From: Sediminibacterium sp.
Lineage (GTDB): Bacteria; Bacteroidota; Bacteroidia; Chitinophagales; Chitinophagaceae
NCBI GenBank assembly: GCA_017537025.1
Contig: JAFWCB010000005.1
Location: 310,001-374,000, forward strand
Direction: 5' to 3'
Length of the DNA stretch: 64,000 nt
Position numbers and translations under genes: made by a program
Notes under the pieces: generated by a model
Seen by the model: the letters and a program-made list of their open reading frames with translations, nothing else
Database searches by the model: none
What the model was told of the DNA's origin: nothing
Shown here: positions 26,303 through 35,285 of the stretch, one piece after another
How the letters are laid out: every line of letters starts with the position of its first letter
Position numbering within the stretch: the stretch's first letter is position 1

Positions 26303-27493
26303 GGTAGCTGATACACCGGAAATAATAGACGATAGTAATTTCTTTATTAGTTCATCGAGTTCCTCATAACTGATACATAAAGGTGGTGCAATTCGTAATC
26401 TATCCGGAGCAAATAAAAACCAATCAGTAATCAACCCATTCATAACACAAGTATGTGCAATTGATTGTGCTATTGTATCTGATTCAAATTGTAATGATAT
26501 CCATAATCCTGCTTCGTTAATTTGTAGAATATCAGGATGCTCTAATTTGCTTTTTAGATACCGCCCTTTTTCTTTTACTTCTGCAATCCATTCTTCTCCT
26601 AGTAAAACTTCGAAAGCTGCTTTGCCTGCAGCACAGGATACAGGATGACCTCCAAATGTGGTGATATGTCCGAGTACAGGATTATAAGTAAGCGTTTGCA
26701 TTAATTTTTTGTCGGCAATAAAAGCACCTAGTGGCATACCACCGCCCAATGCCTTCCCAAGTAATAAAATATCAGGAACTATATTCATTTGTTCAAATGC
26801 CCATAAGCTACCGGTGCGACCAAATCCTGCTTGTATTTCATCTAATATCAATAGCACACAATGAGTATCGCATTTTTTTCGCACTGCTTGGAACCATGTT
26901 TTATCAGGGACCGAAATACCACTTTCAGCTTGGATAGTTTCCAATATTACACAAGCTGTATTACTATCGATTGCATCAATTAACTCTTGGCTATTATAGG
27001 CATACTGGAAAGTATCGGGCAAAAGTGGACGAAAAGCCTGCTTATAATATTCATCACCCATTACACTTAAGGCACCTTGTGTACTACCATGATAGGCATT
27101 CTTGGCAGAAATAATTTTAGATCTACAGGTAATTCTTTTTGCCAATTTCATGGCACCCTCTGTAGCTTCCGCTCCACTATTTGTAAAATAAACGCAGTTT
27201 AAAGAAGCAGGAAGATGATCTGTTAGTAATTTGGCATACGCAACCTGTGGTTGTTCGATGAATTCCCCATACACAATGGTATGCATATAAGCCGCAGCTT
27301 GTTCTTGAACAGCTCTTATTACTGCCGGGTTAGAGTGCCCAATATTGGCTACGCTAAACCCTGAAATACCGTCTATATACCCTTTCCCGGATACATCGTA
27401 TAGGTACACCCCCGAAGCGCTTGTGATCTCTACACCAATAGGTTTAGGAGATGTTTGCGCTACATGTTGCAAGAATAGTTGTCGGTAGTTCAT
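26270..27493 (-). CDS. class III PLP-dependent aminotransferase
   Basis: A fold-type I aminotransferase of the acetylornithine/ornithine class. Key parts are VYFTNSGAEATEGAMKLAKR (phosphate binding), AYHGSTQGALSVMG, VLLILDEIQAGFGRTGSLWA (Asp contacting the pyridine nitrogen) and LLLGKALGGGMPLGAF, with the Schiff-base lysine in LGKALGGG. The 407-aa length is normal. Substrate cannot be fixed; candidates are ornithine, acetylornithine or 4-aminobutyrate. No arginine genes are nearby. The C-terminal tail (SATSTIHPTKSAI) lies in the stretch overlapping bshA and may be a recent extension. Confidence 0.88.
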   Translation of the reverse strand: MNYRQLFLQHVAQTSPKPIGVEITSASGVYLYDVSGKGYIDGISGFSVANIGHSNPAVIRAVQEQAAAYMHTIVYGEFIEQPQVAYAKLLTDHLPASLNCVYFTNSGAEATEGAMKLAKRITCRSKIISAKNAYHGSTQGALSVMGDEYYKQAFRPLLPDTFQYAYNSQELIDAIDSNTACVILETIQAESGISVPDKTWFQAVRKKCDTHCVLLILDEIQAGFGRTGSLWAFEQMNIVPDILLLGKALGGGMPLGAFIADKKLMQTLTYNPVLGHITTFGGHPVSCAAGKAAFEVLLGEEWIAEVKEKGRYLKSKLEHPDILQINEAGLWISLQFESDTIAQSIAHTCVMNGLITDWFLFAPDRLRIAPPLCISYEELDELIKKLLSSIISGVSATSTIHPTKSAI

Positions 27494-27502
27494 GTGGTAA
27501 AG

Positions 27503-27611
27503 GTAATAGAGAATAGGTTATAGGATGGAGGTAGAAAGCATATTGACTTATTCTAGTTATTTTACTAATTTCACCACACTATACATTACCCACTAAACAC
27601 TATAAACCCCT
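27503..27611. repeat. paired heptad runs between the aminotransferase and gamma-carbonic anhydrase genes
   Basis: The left side has purine-rich 7-bp units GTAATAG, AGAATAG, GTTATAG, GATGGAG and GTAGAAA (27503-27537). The right side has pyrimidine-rich units CACTATA, CATTACC, CACTAAA, CACTATA and AACCCCT (27577-27611) that end 3 bp before the ATG. The two sides have roughly complementary composition, as in the other arrays. Unlike them, no clear -7 element follows. Confidence 0.7.
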
Positions 27612-27614
27612 ACC

Positions 27615-28151
27615 ATGCCCACCATTCTCCCTGTACTAGGAAAACATCCGCAATTTGGCAACGACTGTTTTATTGCTCCCAATGCCACCATAGTGGGTGA
27701 TGTAATTATGGGGAATGAATGTAGCGTATGGTTCAATACAGTAATAAGAGGCGACGTACATTATATTAGAATCGGTAATAAAGTTAATATTCAAGATGGG
27801 GCAGTAATACATTGTACCTATCAGAAAAACCCTACGGAGATAGGGAATAATATTTCTATCGGACATAATGCGCTTGTTCATGGATGTACGCTGCACGATA
27901 ACGTGTTGATCGGAATGGGAGCTATTGTAATGGATCGGTGTGTGATACATTCGAACTCCATTATTGCCGCCGGAGCAGTATTATTGGAGGGAACAATAGT
28001 AGAAGCCGGGGGTATTTATGCCGGGGTGCCTGCTAAAAAAGTAAAAGATATTTCGAAGGAACTTATTAGCGGTGAAATAGATAGAATCGCTAATAATTAT
28101 GTTCAATATGCTTCCTGGTTCAGTGATTATAATCACAATTTTATCAAATAA
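27615..28151 (+). CDS. gamma-class carbonic anhydrase family protein
   Basis: A left-handed beta-helix protein of 178 aa built from hexapeptide repeats (for example NATIVGDVIMGNECSVWFN and GAVIHCTYQKNPTEIGNNIS). The histidines expected for the trimer's zinc site are present (HCTY, IGHNALVHGC). Family members hydrate CO2 or act as acyltransferase-like scaffolds; many annotated members have no measured activity. No signal peptide is seen, so it is cytoplasmic. It reads divergently from the aminotransferase gene. Confidence 0.9.
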   Translation: MPTILPVLGKHPQFGNDCFIAPNATIVGDVIMGNECSVWFNTVIRGDVHYIRIGNKVNIQDGAVIHCTYQKNPTEIGNNISIGHNALVHGCTLHDNVLIGMGAIVMDRCVIHSNSIIAAGAVLLEGTIVEAGGIYAGVPAKKVKDISKELISGEIDRIANNYVQYASWFSDYNHNFIK

Positions 28152-28196
28152 ATAGGAACCTTTTACGTTATACAAATACCAACCTACACCCCAATT

Positions 28197-28412
28197 ATGC
28201 GCAAATTAACTTTACTGCTAGTGTTAGCCATCTTTAGCCTCAGTTCTTGTAAGCTATTAGGTATTGGTAAAAATGCGTCCGGTAAAAATGCAAAACAAGA
28301 TGGCGGCTGCCCTACCAATGGTAAAAATGTAGGTGCCGAAAAATTATTGAGCGATGATAAGGCAGCCGTTAAAGCGCCAAAATATACTAAGGGTAAACAA
28401 CTGATCTATTAA
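28197..28412 (+). CDS. very small predicted lipoprotein
   Basis: A 71-aa protein with a lipoprotein signal (MRKLTLLLVLAIFSLSSC, lipobox LSSC with Cys18). The mature part is short, basic and glycine/lysine rich, with a second cysteine (DGGCPTNGKNVGAEKLLSDD) and no recognisable domain. Similar tiny lipoproteins ending near a KGKQLIY tail are common in Chitinophagaceae but have no known function. Its stop overlaps the convergent rsgA stop by 4 bp (TTAA). Confidence 0.65.
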   Translation: MRKLTLLLVLAIFSLSSCKLLGIGKNASGKNAKQDGGCPTNGKNVGAEKLLSDDKAAVKAPKYTKGKQLIY

Positions 28413-29335
28413 TATAGATTTTCTTCTATCGTATCTTTTATAGTAAGATAGCTAACATATCTCTCCTCCGAAATAAGTCCGTCACCTACTGCTTGCTTTA
28501 CCACACAGCCCGGCTCATTATAGTGCATACAATTATTAAACTGACAATCATTTAATACTTTTCGCATCTCGGGAAAATAGTGCGACAGTTCTTGTTTTGA
28601 AACAGCTGTTATACCAAGCTCCCGAATACCGGGTGTATCAACTACCTTACTAAACGCATCAATATCAAACATCTCAGCAAAGGTAGTGGTATGCATACCC
28701 TTCCCACTCCAACTACTTACCTCCTGTGTACGTAATTCAAAATCGGGAAATAGCGCATTAATCAAAGTAGATTTACCAACGCCACTATGGCCGCTTAATA
28801 GGGTTGTTTTTCCCAATAATTTTTCCTTCACTTCCGCCAATCCTTCCTCCCTTTCAACACTGGTAAGCAAAACATCATAACCAATACTGGTGTATATGTC
28901 ATGATATCGCTCATATTGCAGCATCTCCTTCTCCTTATAAATATCTGCTTTATTGAAAATGAGAACTGCAGGAATATGAAAGGATTCACAAGCAATTAAA
29001 AAACGATCTATAAACCCTTGTGAGGTTTTTGGAGATTTTAGGGTAACAAATAGAAAGCTCTGGTCTATATTCGACGCAATGATATGATGCTGCCGTTTAT
29101 TATGAGGCGATACCCGCGCTACATAATTTTGCCTATCAAGAATTTCCTCTATAAGGGCTGAGGCTTCCTCCGTATTTTCAAAAGAAATATCAACTTCATC
29201 ACCAACTGCTATCGGGTTTGTGGAAGTTATTCCATCTATTTTGAAAATTCCTTTTACACGGGCATTATGGAATTGACCATCAGCTGTTTTCACAACATAC
29301 CAACTACCGGTAGATTTGTATACAATTGCTCTCAC
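28409..29335 (-). CDS. rsgA: ribosome small-subunit-dependent GTPase RsgA
   Basis: A circularly permuted GTPase that checks late 30S maturation and releases RbfA. Parts in order: an N-terminal OB fold, then the permuted G domain with LIFNKADIY (G4), GHSGVGKSTLINALFP (G1) and DTPGIRELG (G3), and a C-terminal zinc knuckle whose Cys and His residues are visible in CQFNNCMHYNEPGCVV. The 308-aa length is normal. It stands alone between a small lipoprotein gene (convergent) and menG (divergent). Confidence 0.96.
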   Translation of the reverse strand: MRAIVYKSTGSWYVVKTADGQFHNARVKGIFKIDGITSTNPIAVGDEVDISFENTEEASALIEEILDRQNYVARVSPHNKRQHHIIASNIDQSFLFVTLKSPKTSQGFIDRFLIACESFHIPAVLIFNKADIYKEKEMLQYERYHDIYTSIGYDVLLTSVEREEGLAEVKEKLLGKTTLLSGHSGVGKSTLINALFPDFELRTQEVSSWSGKGMHTTTFAEMFDIDAFSKVVDTPGIRELGITAVSKQELSHYFPEMRKVLNDCQFNNCMHYNEPGCVVKQAVGDGLISEERYVSYLTIKDTIEENLY

Positions 29336-29418
29336 AGATGATGAAGATAAAGCCTTTTTCAGCCTTATCTAACTAATTTTTAGGAAATATTAACCATCCT
29401 CAAGCATAATAAAATCAA

Positions 29419-29426
29419 TATCTTTG
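29419..29426 (+). promoter_or_regulatory. putative menG promoter -7 element (leaderless)
   Basis: TATCTTTG, a perfect TAnnTTTG match, followed by ACGC and then the menG ATG. The 4-nt spacing predicts transcription starting at the start codon. Confidence 0.6.
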
Positions 29427-29430
29427 ACGC

Positions 29431-30174
29431 ATGGCGAAATACGCACATGACGATATTGTTCCTTTTGAAGCCAGCACACTTGATAAAAAGGAGCAAGTGG
29501 CAGATATGTTCAACAGTATTGCCTTTAGATATGATTTTTTAAATCGTTTCTTGAGTGCAGGTATTGATATTAATTGGCGCAAAAAGGCCATTAAAGAATT
29601 AGCCGCGCTGCAACCAAAAATAATTCTTGATGTAGCTACCGGCACTGCTGATGTAGCCTTACTCACACAGAAAATATTGAAGCCAAACAAAATTATAGGT
29701 ATCGATATTTCAGCAGGAATGTTAGCCGTAGGCAGAACGAAAATTGCAGCTGCCAATCTTCAGGAAACGATTGAATTAACAGAAGCGGATAGTGCTATTA
29801 TTCCCTTTGTTGATAATTACTTCGATGCTATTACCGTTGCCTTTGGCGTACGTAATTTCCAACACTTGGAAAAAGGAATAGCGGAGATGTATCGCGTATT
29901 AAAGCCGGGAGGCAAACTGGTGGTACTTGAATTTTCAAAACCGACTACAGCAGGTTTCAAACAATTTTATAATCTCTACATGGATTTTATAACCCCTTCT
30001 ATTGGTAAAGTATTCTCAAACAATAAGGAAGCTTATGCGTATCTTAACAAAAGCGTACAAGCGTTTCCCGAGGGGCTCACTTTTTTAAACATCATGAATG
30101 AAGCAGGATTTACCCAAACTTATTTGAAAAAACTTAGTTTCGGAATATGCACGATATACTGCGGAAGCAAATAA
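29431..30174 (+). CDS. menG: demethylmenaquinone methyltransferase (UbiE/MenG)
   Basis: It methylates demethylmenaquinone in the last step of menaquinone synthesis, using S-adenosylmethionine. The class I methyltransferase fold is clear: VADMFNSIAFRYDFLNRFLS, the SAM-binding ILDVATGTADVALL, GIDISAGMLAVG, TVAFGVRNFQHLEKGIAEMY and the family-typical YRVLKPGGKLVVLEFSKP. The protein is 247 aa. It overlaps the following PorT-like gene by 28 bp. The menG-porT pairing is common in Bacteroidota. Confidence 0.95.
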   Translation: MAKYAHDDIVPFEASTLDKKEQVADMFNSIAFRYDFLNRFLSAGIDINWRKKAIKELAALQPKIILDVATGTADVALLTQKILKPNKIIGIDISAGMLAVGRTKIAAANLQETIELTEADSAIIPFVDNYFDAITVAFGVRNFQHLEKGIAEMYRVLKPGGKLVVLEFSKPTTAGFKQFYNLYMDFITPSIGKVFSNNKEAYAYLNKSVQAFPEGLTFLNIMNEAGFTQTYLKKLSFGICTIYCGSK

Positions 30175-30869
30175 TCCTGCTTTTATCGGTGCTACTAGGC
30201 ATTGTTTTTTCAGCTAATGCACAAAAACAATTGTATCGTCTTCAACGAGAGGATCAACTGTATTATTTTGGCATTACGCTGGGGTATAACAGTTCTTATT
30301 TGCATCAGGTAAAATCAACTACTTTTCTCGCCAGCGATAGCATCCTTAGCGCTGAGCCGGGATCTAGCGGAGGTATTGCTATGGGGCTGTTAGCTACTGC
30401 TCGATTAACCGATCATTTTCAGGTAAGGGTAAATCCACAACTCATTATCGGAGGTGCCAAAACAATCAGGTACAGCTTAGGTTCTAGCCGAGTAGGTGAG
30501 GGAACAAACCAGGTACAAACCCTTCCTTCAACACTTATCAGTTTCCCTTTACAAATAAAATTTAATTCCGATCGCATCGGTAATTTCAGAACTTATTTAT
30601 TAGGTGGCATCAAATATGATATTGATCTTTCCAGTAATGCCTCTACCCGTAATGCCGAGGATTTAGTGAAGTTAAAAAGAAATGATTTTGGGTTAGAAGC
30701 AGGTATCGGATTCAATTTTTATTTACCCTTTGTAACAGTGAGCCCAGAAATCAAAATCAGTTACGGACTAAGTAATATTCACCAACGCGATGCCGCTTTA
30801 AAATATTCAAGCGCACTCGATAAAATTCAATCTCGCATGATTGTTTTCTCCATTCATTTAGAAGATTAA
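30147..30869 (+). CDS. porT: type IX secretion protein PorT-like outer-membrane beta-barrel
   Basis: A 240-aa outer-membrane protein with a signal peptide (QIILLLSVLLGIVFSANAQ) and an eight-strand-type barrel pattern: YYFGITLGYNSSYLHQV near the start, ARLTDHFQVRVNPQLIIG in the middle and FGLEAGIGFNFYLPFVTV near the end. PorT is required for type IX secretion in Porphyromonas and gliding bacteria, and its gene often follows the menaquinone methyltransferase gene, as here. The assignment rests on size, barrel pattern and that context. Its stop overlaps the convergent Wzi-like gene's stop by 4 bp (TTAA). Confidence 0.8.
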   Translation: MHDILRKQIILLLSVLLGIVFSANAQKQLYRLQREDQLYYFGITLGYNSSYLHQVKSTTFLASDSILSAEPGSSGGIAMGLLATARLTDHFQVRVNPQLIIGGAKTIRYSLGSSRVGEGTNQVQTLPSTLISFPLQIKFNSDRIGNFRTYLLGGIKYDIDLSSNASTRNAEDLVKLKRNDFGLEAGIGFNFYLPFVTVSPEIKISYGLSNIHQRDAALKYSSALDKIQSRMIVFSIHLED

Positions 30870-32560
30870 AAAACAAACTCTCGCCTAGCCATATTCCATC
30901 GTATGCCACCGGATATCATAGTGGCTTCCGGAGCTGTTCCTCCCAATAAAGAACTACTGGATCTTTTATTTATATTAATATCTAAAAATAAATTCTCGGC
31001 AAGTTCGTAAGATAGTTGTAAGGTTAATAGTAACACTTTTGTTTCATCGCCGCTACCAACTTTTAAAAAATCGTTTCTTAACCTGTCGGTATAGGGTCGC
31101 ATCGGATTAGCGCCCAAATTGAACCCCAACGAATCTCTTCCTTGTTTGTAATATACGGCTCTGGCATTCACATATAATTGCTTCAAAGGTTGCGCCCGCA
31201 GAATGGCAACATATTCCTGAAAATTAGCTCCTAATGGATGAGCAAAAGGTTGATTATAGTGTATCCAATTACTGGTACTATCTAAATGCGAATACGTGAA
31301 TGGCCGAACCCTATTCGATTCTAACTGTAGGTCAACATTTTTTATACCAAATACATCGATATATTTTAATCCTAACTGATAGCCATATTTATTCTGCCAA
31401 TTATATTTGTTTGAAAATATTTCCTTCGTAATAAACTCATCAAAATTTATTTGCCCATATAATTGAAAGCGTTTGGCAATATTGGCTTTAGCGTCTATAC
31501 CTAACATGGTATTATCCGGACTACCAATCTGTTGCTGGCCGGGAACTAGAAAAAGTATCGGATTGAGGTACATAAAATCAAAATGATCCCCCCTGCTAAA
31601 CATCACCGCATCAAAAATGCCCACATTCAACCACTTAGTAGCATTGACACTTAAGTGATTCATCCGAAAATATTTTCTTGGCAAGTTTCTTCCCCCGTTC
31701 GCAATAAAGCCATTCGGTTGAATTAACTCCATAAATAGATTCTCATAATTCAGTTTCCAAATTCTCGTATTAACTTTTAGAAAGAGTCCACTATTGCTAA
31801 AGTCGCTCATAAACATACTTCTAAACCCATTTCCAATAAAATTGCGGTCATACCCAAACTGCATATCAATAAATTTAGCAGCTTTAAAACTGATAGATCC
31901 TCGCACTTCGGTATAATCATAGCCTTCCACCACCCCTAAAGGTTTATAAAAACCCGCACCCGGTACGGCTTTATATTGTTTTACCCAAGCCTGCACATAC
32001 CGAGGATCCCGCTCTTGGTTATCGGTAAAATACACGTCAAATCCAATTTTATCGGCTATTCTTCCTCGAATATATAAGCCTCGTGTATTTTGAAAAATAG
32101 GCTTATCATACCCATTTTCCTGTCCGCTTTGTATGTTTATCAACGGACTGGCCTGCACATAAAAATCCTTATTATTTACTTCAAATAAATTGCCTTTGGA
32201 ATGGAAAAAATCATGAAACATATTTTGCGGTTTCCGTAAATCTTCCCGAGTAGTCCATTCCGCATTATTTGTTAGAAAGCGTTGCATATTGTAAATATCT
32301 ACGCTGCTAAGCCTAGCTTTCAAATTTTCGTTACTATACCGCATACTATCAATGATCTCTACTTGCTTAGTATAATATTTTCGATTATAGGGCCTAACAT
32401 GTGTAAAGAAAAGATCTTGCTGCTTCGTTTTAATTTCTAATCGATCCAATAAGATATAATCTTTCATCCCCATAGGGATATAGGTAGATTGTGCTTTTAT
32501 GAATAACGGGCTTAGAAAAAATAGTAGGTAGCGAACAGATTTAATAAATTGCATTCTCAT
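30866..32560 (-). CDS. outer-membrane beta-barrel protein, capsule-assembly Wzi-like
   Basis: A protein of about 564 aa with a signal peptide (KSVRYLLFFLSPLFIKAQS). The remainder alternates amphipathic strands ending in aromatic residues and contains DVYFTDNQERDPRYVQAW and QFGYDRNFIGNGFRSMFMSD, which resemble the Wzi-type capsule-attachment barrels of Bacteroidota. The final strand (RWNMARREFVF) ends in Phe as outer-membrane proteins do. I chose the ATG at 32560 because it puts the signal peptide at the N-terminus; the longer upstream frame adds 25 unlikely residues. Function remains inferred. Confidence 0.72.
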   Translation of the reverse strand: MRMQFIKSVRYLLFFLSPLFIKAQSTYIPMGMKDYILLDRLEIKTKQQDLFFTHVRPYNRKYYTKQVEIIDSMRYSNENLKARLSSVDIYNMQRFLTNNAEWTTREDLRKPQNMFHDFFHSKGNLFEVNNKDFYVQASPLINIQSGQENGYDKPIFQNTRGLYIRGRIADKIGFDVYFTDNQERDPRYVQAWVKQYKAVPGAGFYKPLGVVEGYDYTEVRGSISFKAAKFIDMQFGYDRNFIGNGFRSMFMSDFSNSGLFLKVNTRIWKLNYENLFMELIQPNGFIANGGRNLPRKYFRMNHLSVNATKWLNVGIFDAVMFSRGDHFDFMYLNPILFLVPGQQQIGSPDNTMLGIDAKANIAKRFQLYGQINFDEFITKEIFSNKYNWQNKYGYQLGLKYIDVFGIKNVDLQLESNRVRPFTYSHLDSTSNWIHYNQPFAHPLGANFQEYVAILRAQPLKQLYVNARAVYYKQGRDSLGFNLGANPMRPYTDRLRNDFLKVGSGDETKVLLLTLQLSYELAENLFLDININKRSSSSLLGGTAPEATMISGGIRWNMARREFVF

Positions 32561-32587
32561 AGTATAAAGACACAAATTGGTAAATAT

Positions 32588-33931
32588 ATGCAGCATACAA
32601 TTATTAAAGATACGTGCATCATTAACGAGCAACAAAGAATTTACGGTGATTTATTGATTACAGGAGATAGAATTGAAAGAATTGGTGGCGAAATAGATAT
32701 AAAAGCCCGAGCTAAAGAAATAGATGGTTCCCATCAAATACTCATACCCGGGGCTATCGACGATCAGGTTCATTTTCGGGAACCCGGACTTACCCATAAA
32801 GCAACTATTTATACCGAAGCCAAAGCTGCTGTTGCCGGTGGTGTTACCTCATTCATGGAAATGCCTAATACAAACCCACCTGCTTTTACAGTAGAACTAT
32901 TGGAAGATAAATATGCTATAGCAAGTAAATCGGCATTAGCAAATTATTCTTTTTTCATGGGTACTTCAAATGATAATATAGAAGAGATCAGGAAAATAAA
33001 TAAGAAGAAAAATGAAGTGTGCGGAATAAAAATTTTTATGGGATCCTCAACAGGCAATTTATTGGTAGATAACCCTTTAGTACTAGAGAATGTATTTGCA
33101 GAATCGGAATTACTGATCGCTACGCATTGTGAGGAAGAATCGATGATTAAAGAAAACTTGCAAAAGATCAGATCCATAAAATCGGTTTTAGAACCGGCAG
33201 ATCATCCTATTATTCGTAATGAAGACGTGTGTTTTGAATCTTCTTTTAAAGCCATCCAGTATGCCAAAAAGCATGGAAGCAGGTTGCATATTTTGCATAT
33301 CACTACTGAGAAAGAGTTACAACTATTTTCAAATATGCTGCCTTTAGCAGATAAGCGTATTACCTGCGAAGTATGTGTACACCATCTACATTTTACGGCT
33401 GACGATTACGCTCGTTTGGGTAATCAAATAAAATGTAATCCGGCCATCAAAGCAACGCATAATAAAGAAGCCTTGTGGAAAGCCTTAATAGATGATCGCA
33501 TCGACGTTATAGCTACCGATCATGCTCCGCATACCTGGGCCGAAAAACAAGAAGATTATGAACACGCTCATGCAGGTTTACCGCTTGTGCAACATTCGGT
33601 TTTGTTAATGTTACATTATGTTGCCGAAGGCAGGTTAACTGTTGAACAAATGGTACAAAAAATGAGCCATGCTGTTGCCGACTGCTTCCAAATAAAAGAA
33701 AGAGGTTATATACGAGAGGGCTATTTTGCAGACCTGGTTTTAATTGATCAACAACAAAAAACAACAGTTACTAGGGAAAATTTACTATATAAATGTGGCT
33801 GGAGCCCCTTAGAGGGTATGCGTTTACCTGCTGTTATAAAAAATACTTTTGTAAACGGACATATGGTTTATGGAAATGGGGTGTTCGATGAATCTCAATG
33901 GGGATCTAGATTATCCTTTAATCGTCAATAA
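32588..33931 (+). CDS. pyrC: dihydroorotase
   Basis: It interconverts carbamoyl-aspartate and dihydroorotate in pyrimidine synthesis. The 447-aa amidohydrolase shows the class I (PyrC/AllB-like) pattern: PGAIDDQVHFREPGLTHKAT with the metal-binding His and Arg, MEMPNTNPPA, HCEEESM, LHILHITTEKEL and VIATDHAPHTWAEK with the catalytic Asp. Allantoinase is the main alternative, but FREPG followed by the dihydroorotase-like length and context favours PyrC. The ATG at 32588 is preferred over an in-frame start 13 codons upstream. A MutS-like gene follows after 7 bp. Confidence 0.88.
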   Translation: MQHTIIKDTCIINEQQRIYGDLLITGDRIERIGGEIDIKARAKEIDGSHQILIPGAIDDQVHFREPGLTHKATIYTEAKAAVAGGVTSFMEMPNTNPPAFTVELLEDKYAIASKSALANYSFFMGTSNDNIEEIRKINKKKNEVCGIKIFMGSSTGNLLVDNPLVLENVFAESELLIATHCEEESMIKENLQKIRSIKSVLEPADHPIIRNEDVCFESSFKAIQYAKKHGSRLHILHITTEKELQLFSNMLPLADKRITCEVCVHHLHFTADDYARLGNQIKCNPAIKATHNKEALWKALIDDRIDVIATDHAPHTWAEKQEDYEHAHAGLPLVQHSVLLMLHYVAEGRLTVEQMVQKMSHAVADCFQIKERGYIREGYFADLVLIDQQQKTTVTRENLLYKCGWSPLEGMRLPAVIKNTFVNGHMVYGNGVFDESQWGSRLSFNRQ

Positions 33932-33938
33932 AGATTGC

Positions 33939-35249
33939 ATGCAAATAGATAAAACAACTTTGTACGATTTGGGCGTTTTTCATGCTGAAGAAGAACAGTC
34001 TGTTTTCCATTATTTAAACTTTACCAATACCAATGATGGAAGAGATTATTTAAAATATTTACTCGGTAATCCACTTACTACACTAAAGGAAATTAAAGAA
34101 ACCCAACAAACCATTCGCCATTTACAATCAGTAGCCGATAAATGGCCAACTACACTTACGAATGGTACCATTATGGTGCTTCAAAAGTTTTATGAATCGC
34201 CAATAGATGCCTATCCGAGTGTGCAGGGTAATTTTCCCGCATACATATATAAGTTATTAAAAGGCGAAGATTATGCTTTATCTGAATTTAGTGTTAAACA
34301 CAGCATTGATTTTTTTCAGGCACTGTCTGTCATTCAATCATTGATCAGCAATAGCAATAGCCCTTTACTCGGAATTATTGCTACGCGGATGGAAATATTA
34401 TTGAAGAAAGGGCTAGTGCCGAACATGATCCAGCAAAATAAAGAAACACTGTATCCATCAATTGTATTAGAATATGCACAATATATACGAAAGGGATATA
34501 AAGGTTTTGCTTTTGACTTGATAGATATGTATAGCCAGCTCGATGCGTATATGAGTTTAGCTATAGCAGGCAATAAGTATCAATTTCAATTTCCTCATTT
34601 TATGGAAAGCGAGGAGCCCCATTTTTCTGCAAAAAAATTATTTCATTTCCAAATCCCAACACCCGTTGCCTATTCCGTTGAACTCTTACCCGCTTCCAAT
34701 TTCCTTTTCTTAACCGGCGCGAATATGGCAGGAAAAAGTACATTTATTAAAGCATGTGGGTTGGCGGTATATTTAGCCCATATTGGTATGGCTGTACCGG
34801 CAGAAACTATGCAACTAAGTTTTTTTGATGGATTGTTGAGTAATATTCAAGTAACTGATAATATTAGCAAGGGAGAAAGTTTCTTTTTCAATGAAGTTCA
34901 GCGTATAAAAAATACTGTTGAGCGTATTAGCGATCGAAAAAAATGGCTGATTCTCATCGATGAATTATTTAAAGGTACGAATCAACAAGATGCTGTAAAA
35001 TGCAGTACTACGGTTATTGAGGGCTTACGAAAATTAAATAATGGCTTGTTTATTTTATCTACTCACCTATACGAAATTGCCGATTCTTTACATCAATATC
35101 CGAATATATTATTTCGCTATTTCGAAACGGCTGTTGATAATGATCAATTAGTATTCAGTTATCAGCTCAAAGAAGGTGTGAGTAATGATAGGCTTGGATA
35201 TCTGATTTTAAAACAACAGGGAGTTGTTGATATTTTAGAGAAATTATGA
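33939..35249 (+). CDS. MutS-like ATPase lacking mismatch-recognition domains
   Basis: A 436-aa protein with a MutS core/lever region followed by the MutS-family ATPase: Walker A LTGANMAGKSTFIKACG, the ISKGESFFFNEVQRIK signature, LILIDELFKGTNQQD (Walker B with the MutS-typical GTN motif) and LSTHLYEIAD. It lacks the N-terminal mismatch-binding and connector domains of true MutS and the Smr nuclease tail of MutS2. Such truncated paralogues are common in Bacteroidota; a DNA-structure binding or recombination role is possible but unproven. The start MQIDKTTLYDL matches homologues better than an upstream ATG inside pyrC. Confidence 0.88.
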   Translation: MQIDKTTLYDLGVFHAEEEQSVFHYLNFTNTNDGRDYLKYLLGNPLTTLKEIKETQQTIRHLQSVADKWPTTLTNGTIMVLQKFYESPIDAYPSVQGNFPAYIYKLLKGEDYALSEFSVKHSIDFFQALSVIQSLISNSNSPLLGIIATRMEILLKKGLVPNMIQQNKETLYPSIVLEYAQYIRKGYKGFAFDLIDMYSQLDAYMSLAIAGNKYQFQFPHFMESEEPHFSAKKLFHFQIPTPVAYSVELLPASNFLFLTGANMAGKSTFIKACGLAVYLAHIGMAVPAETMQLSFFDGLLSNIQVTDNISKGESFFFNEVQRIKNTVERISDRKKWLILIDELFKGTNQQDAVKCSTTVIEGLRKLNNGLFILSTHLYEIADSLHQYPNILFRYFETAVDNDQLVFSYQLKEGVSNDRLGYLILKQQGVVDILEKL

Positions 35250-35285
35250 TACCTTGTTGAGTATCTAAAACTTAATGAGTAAATC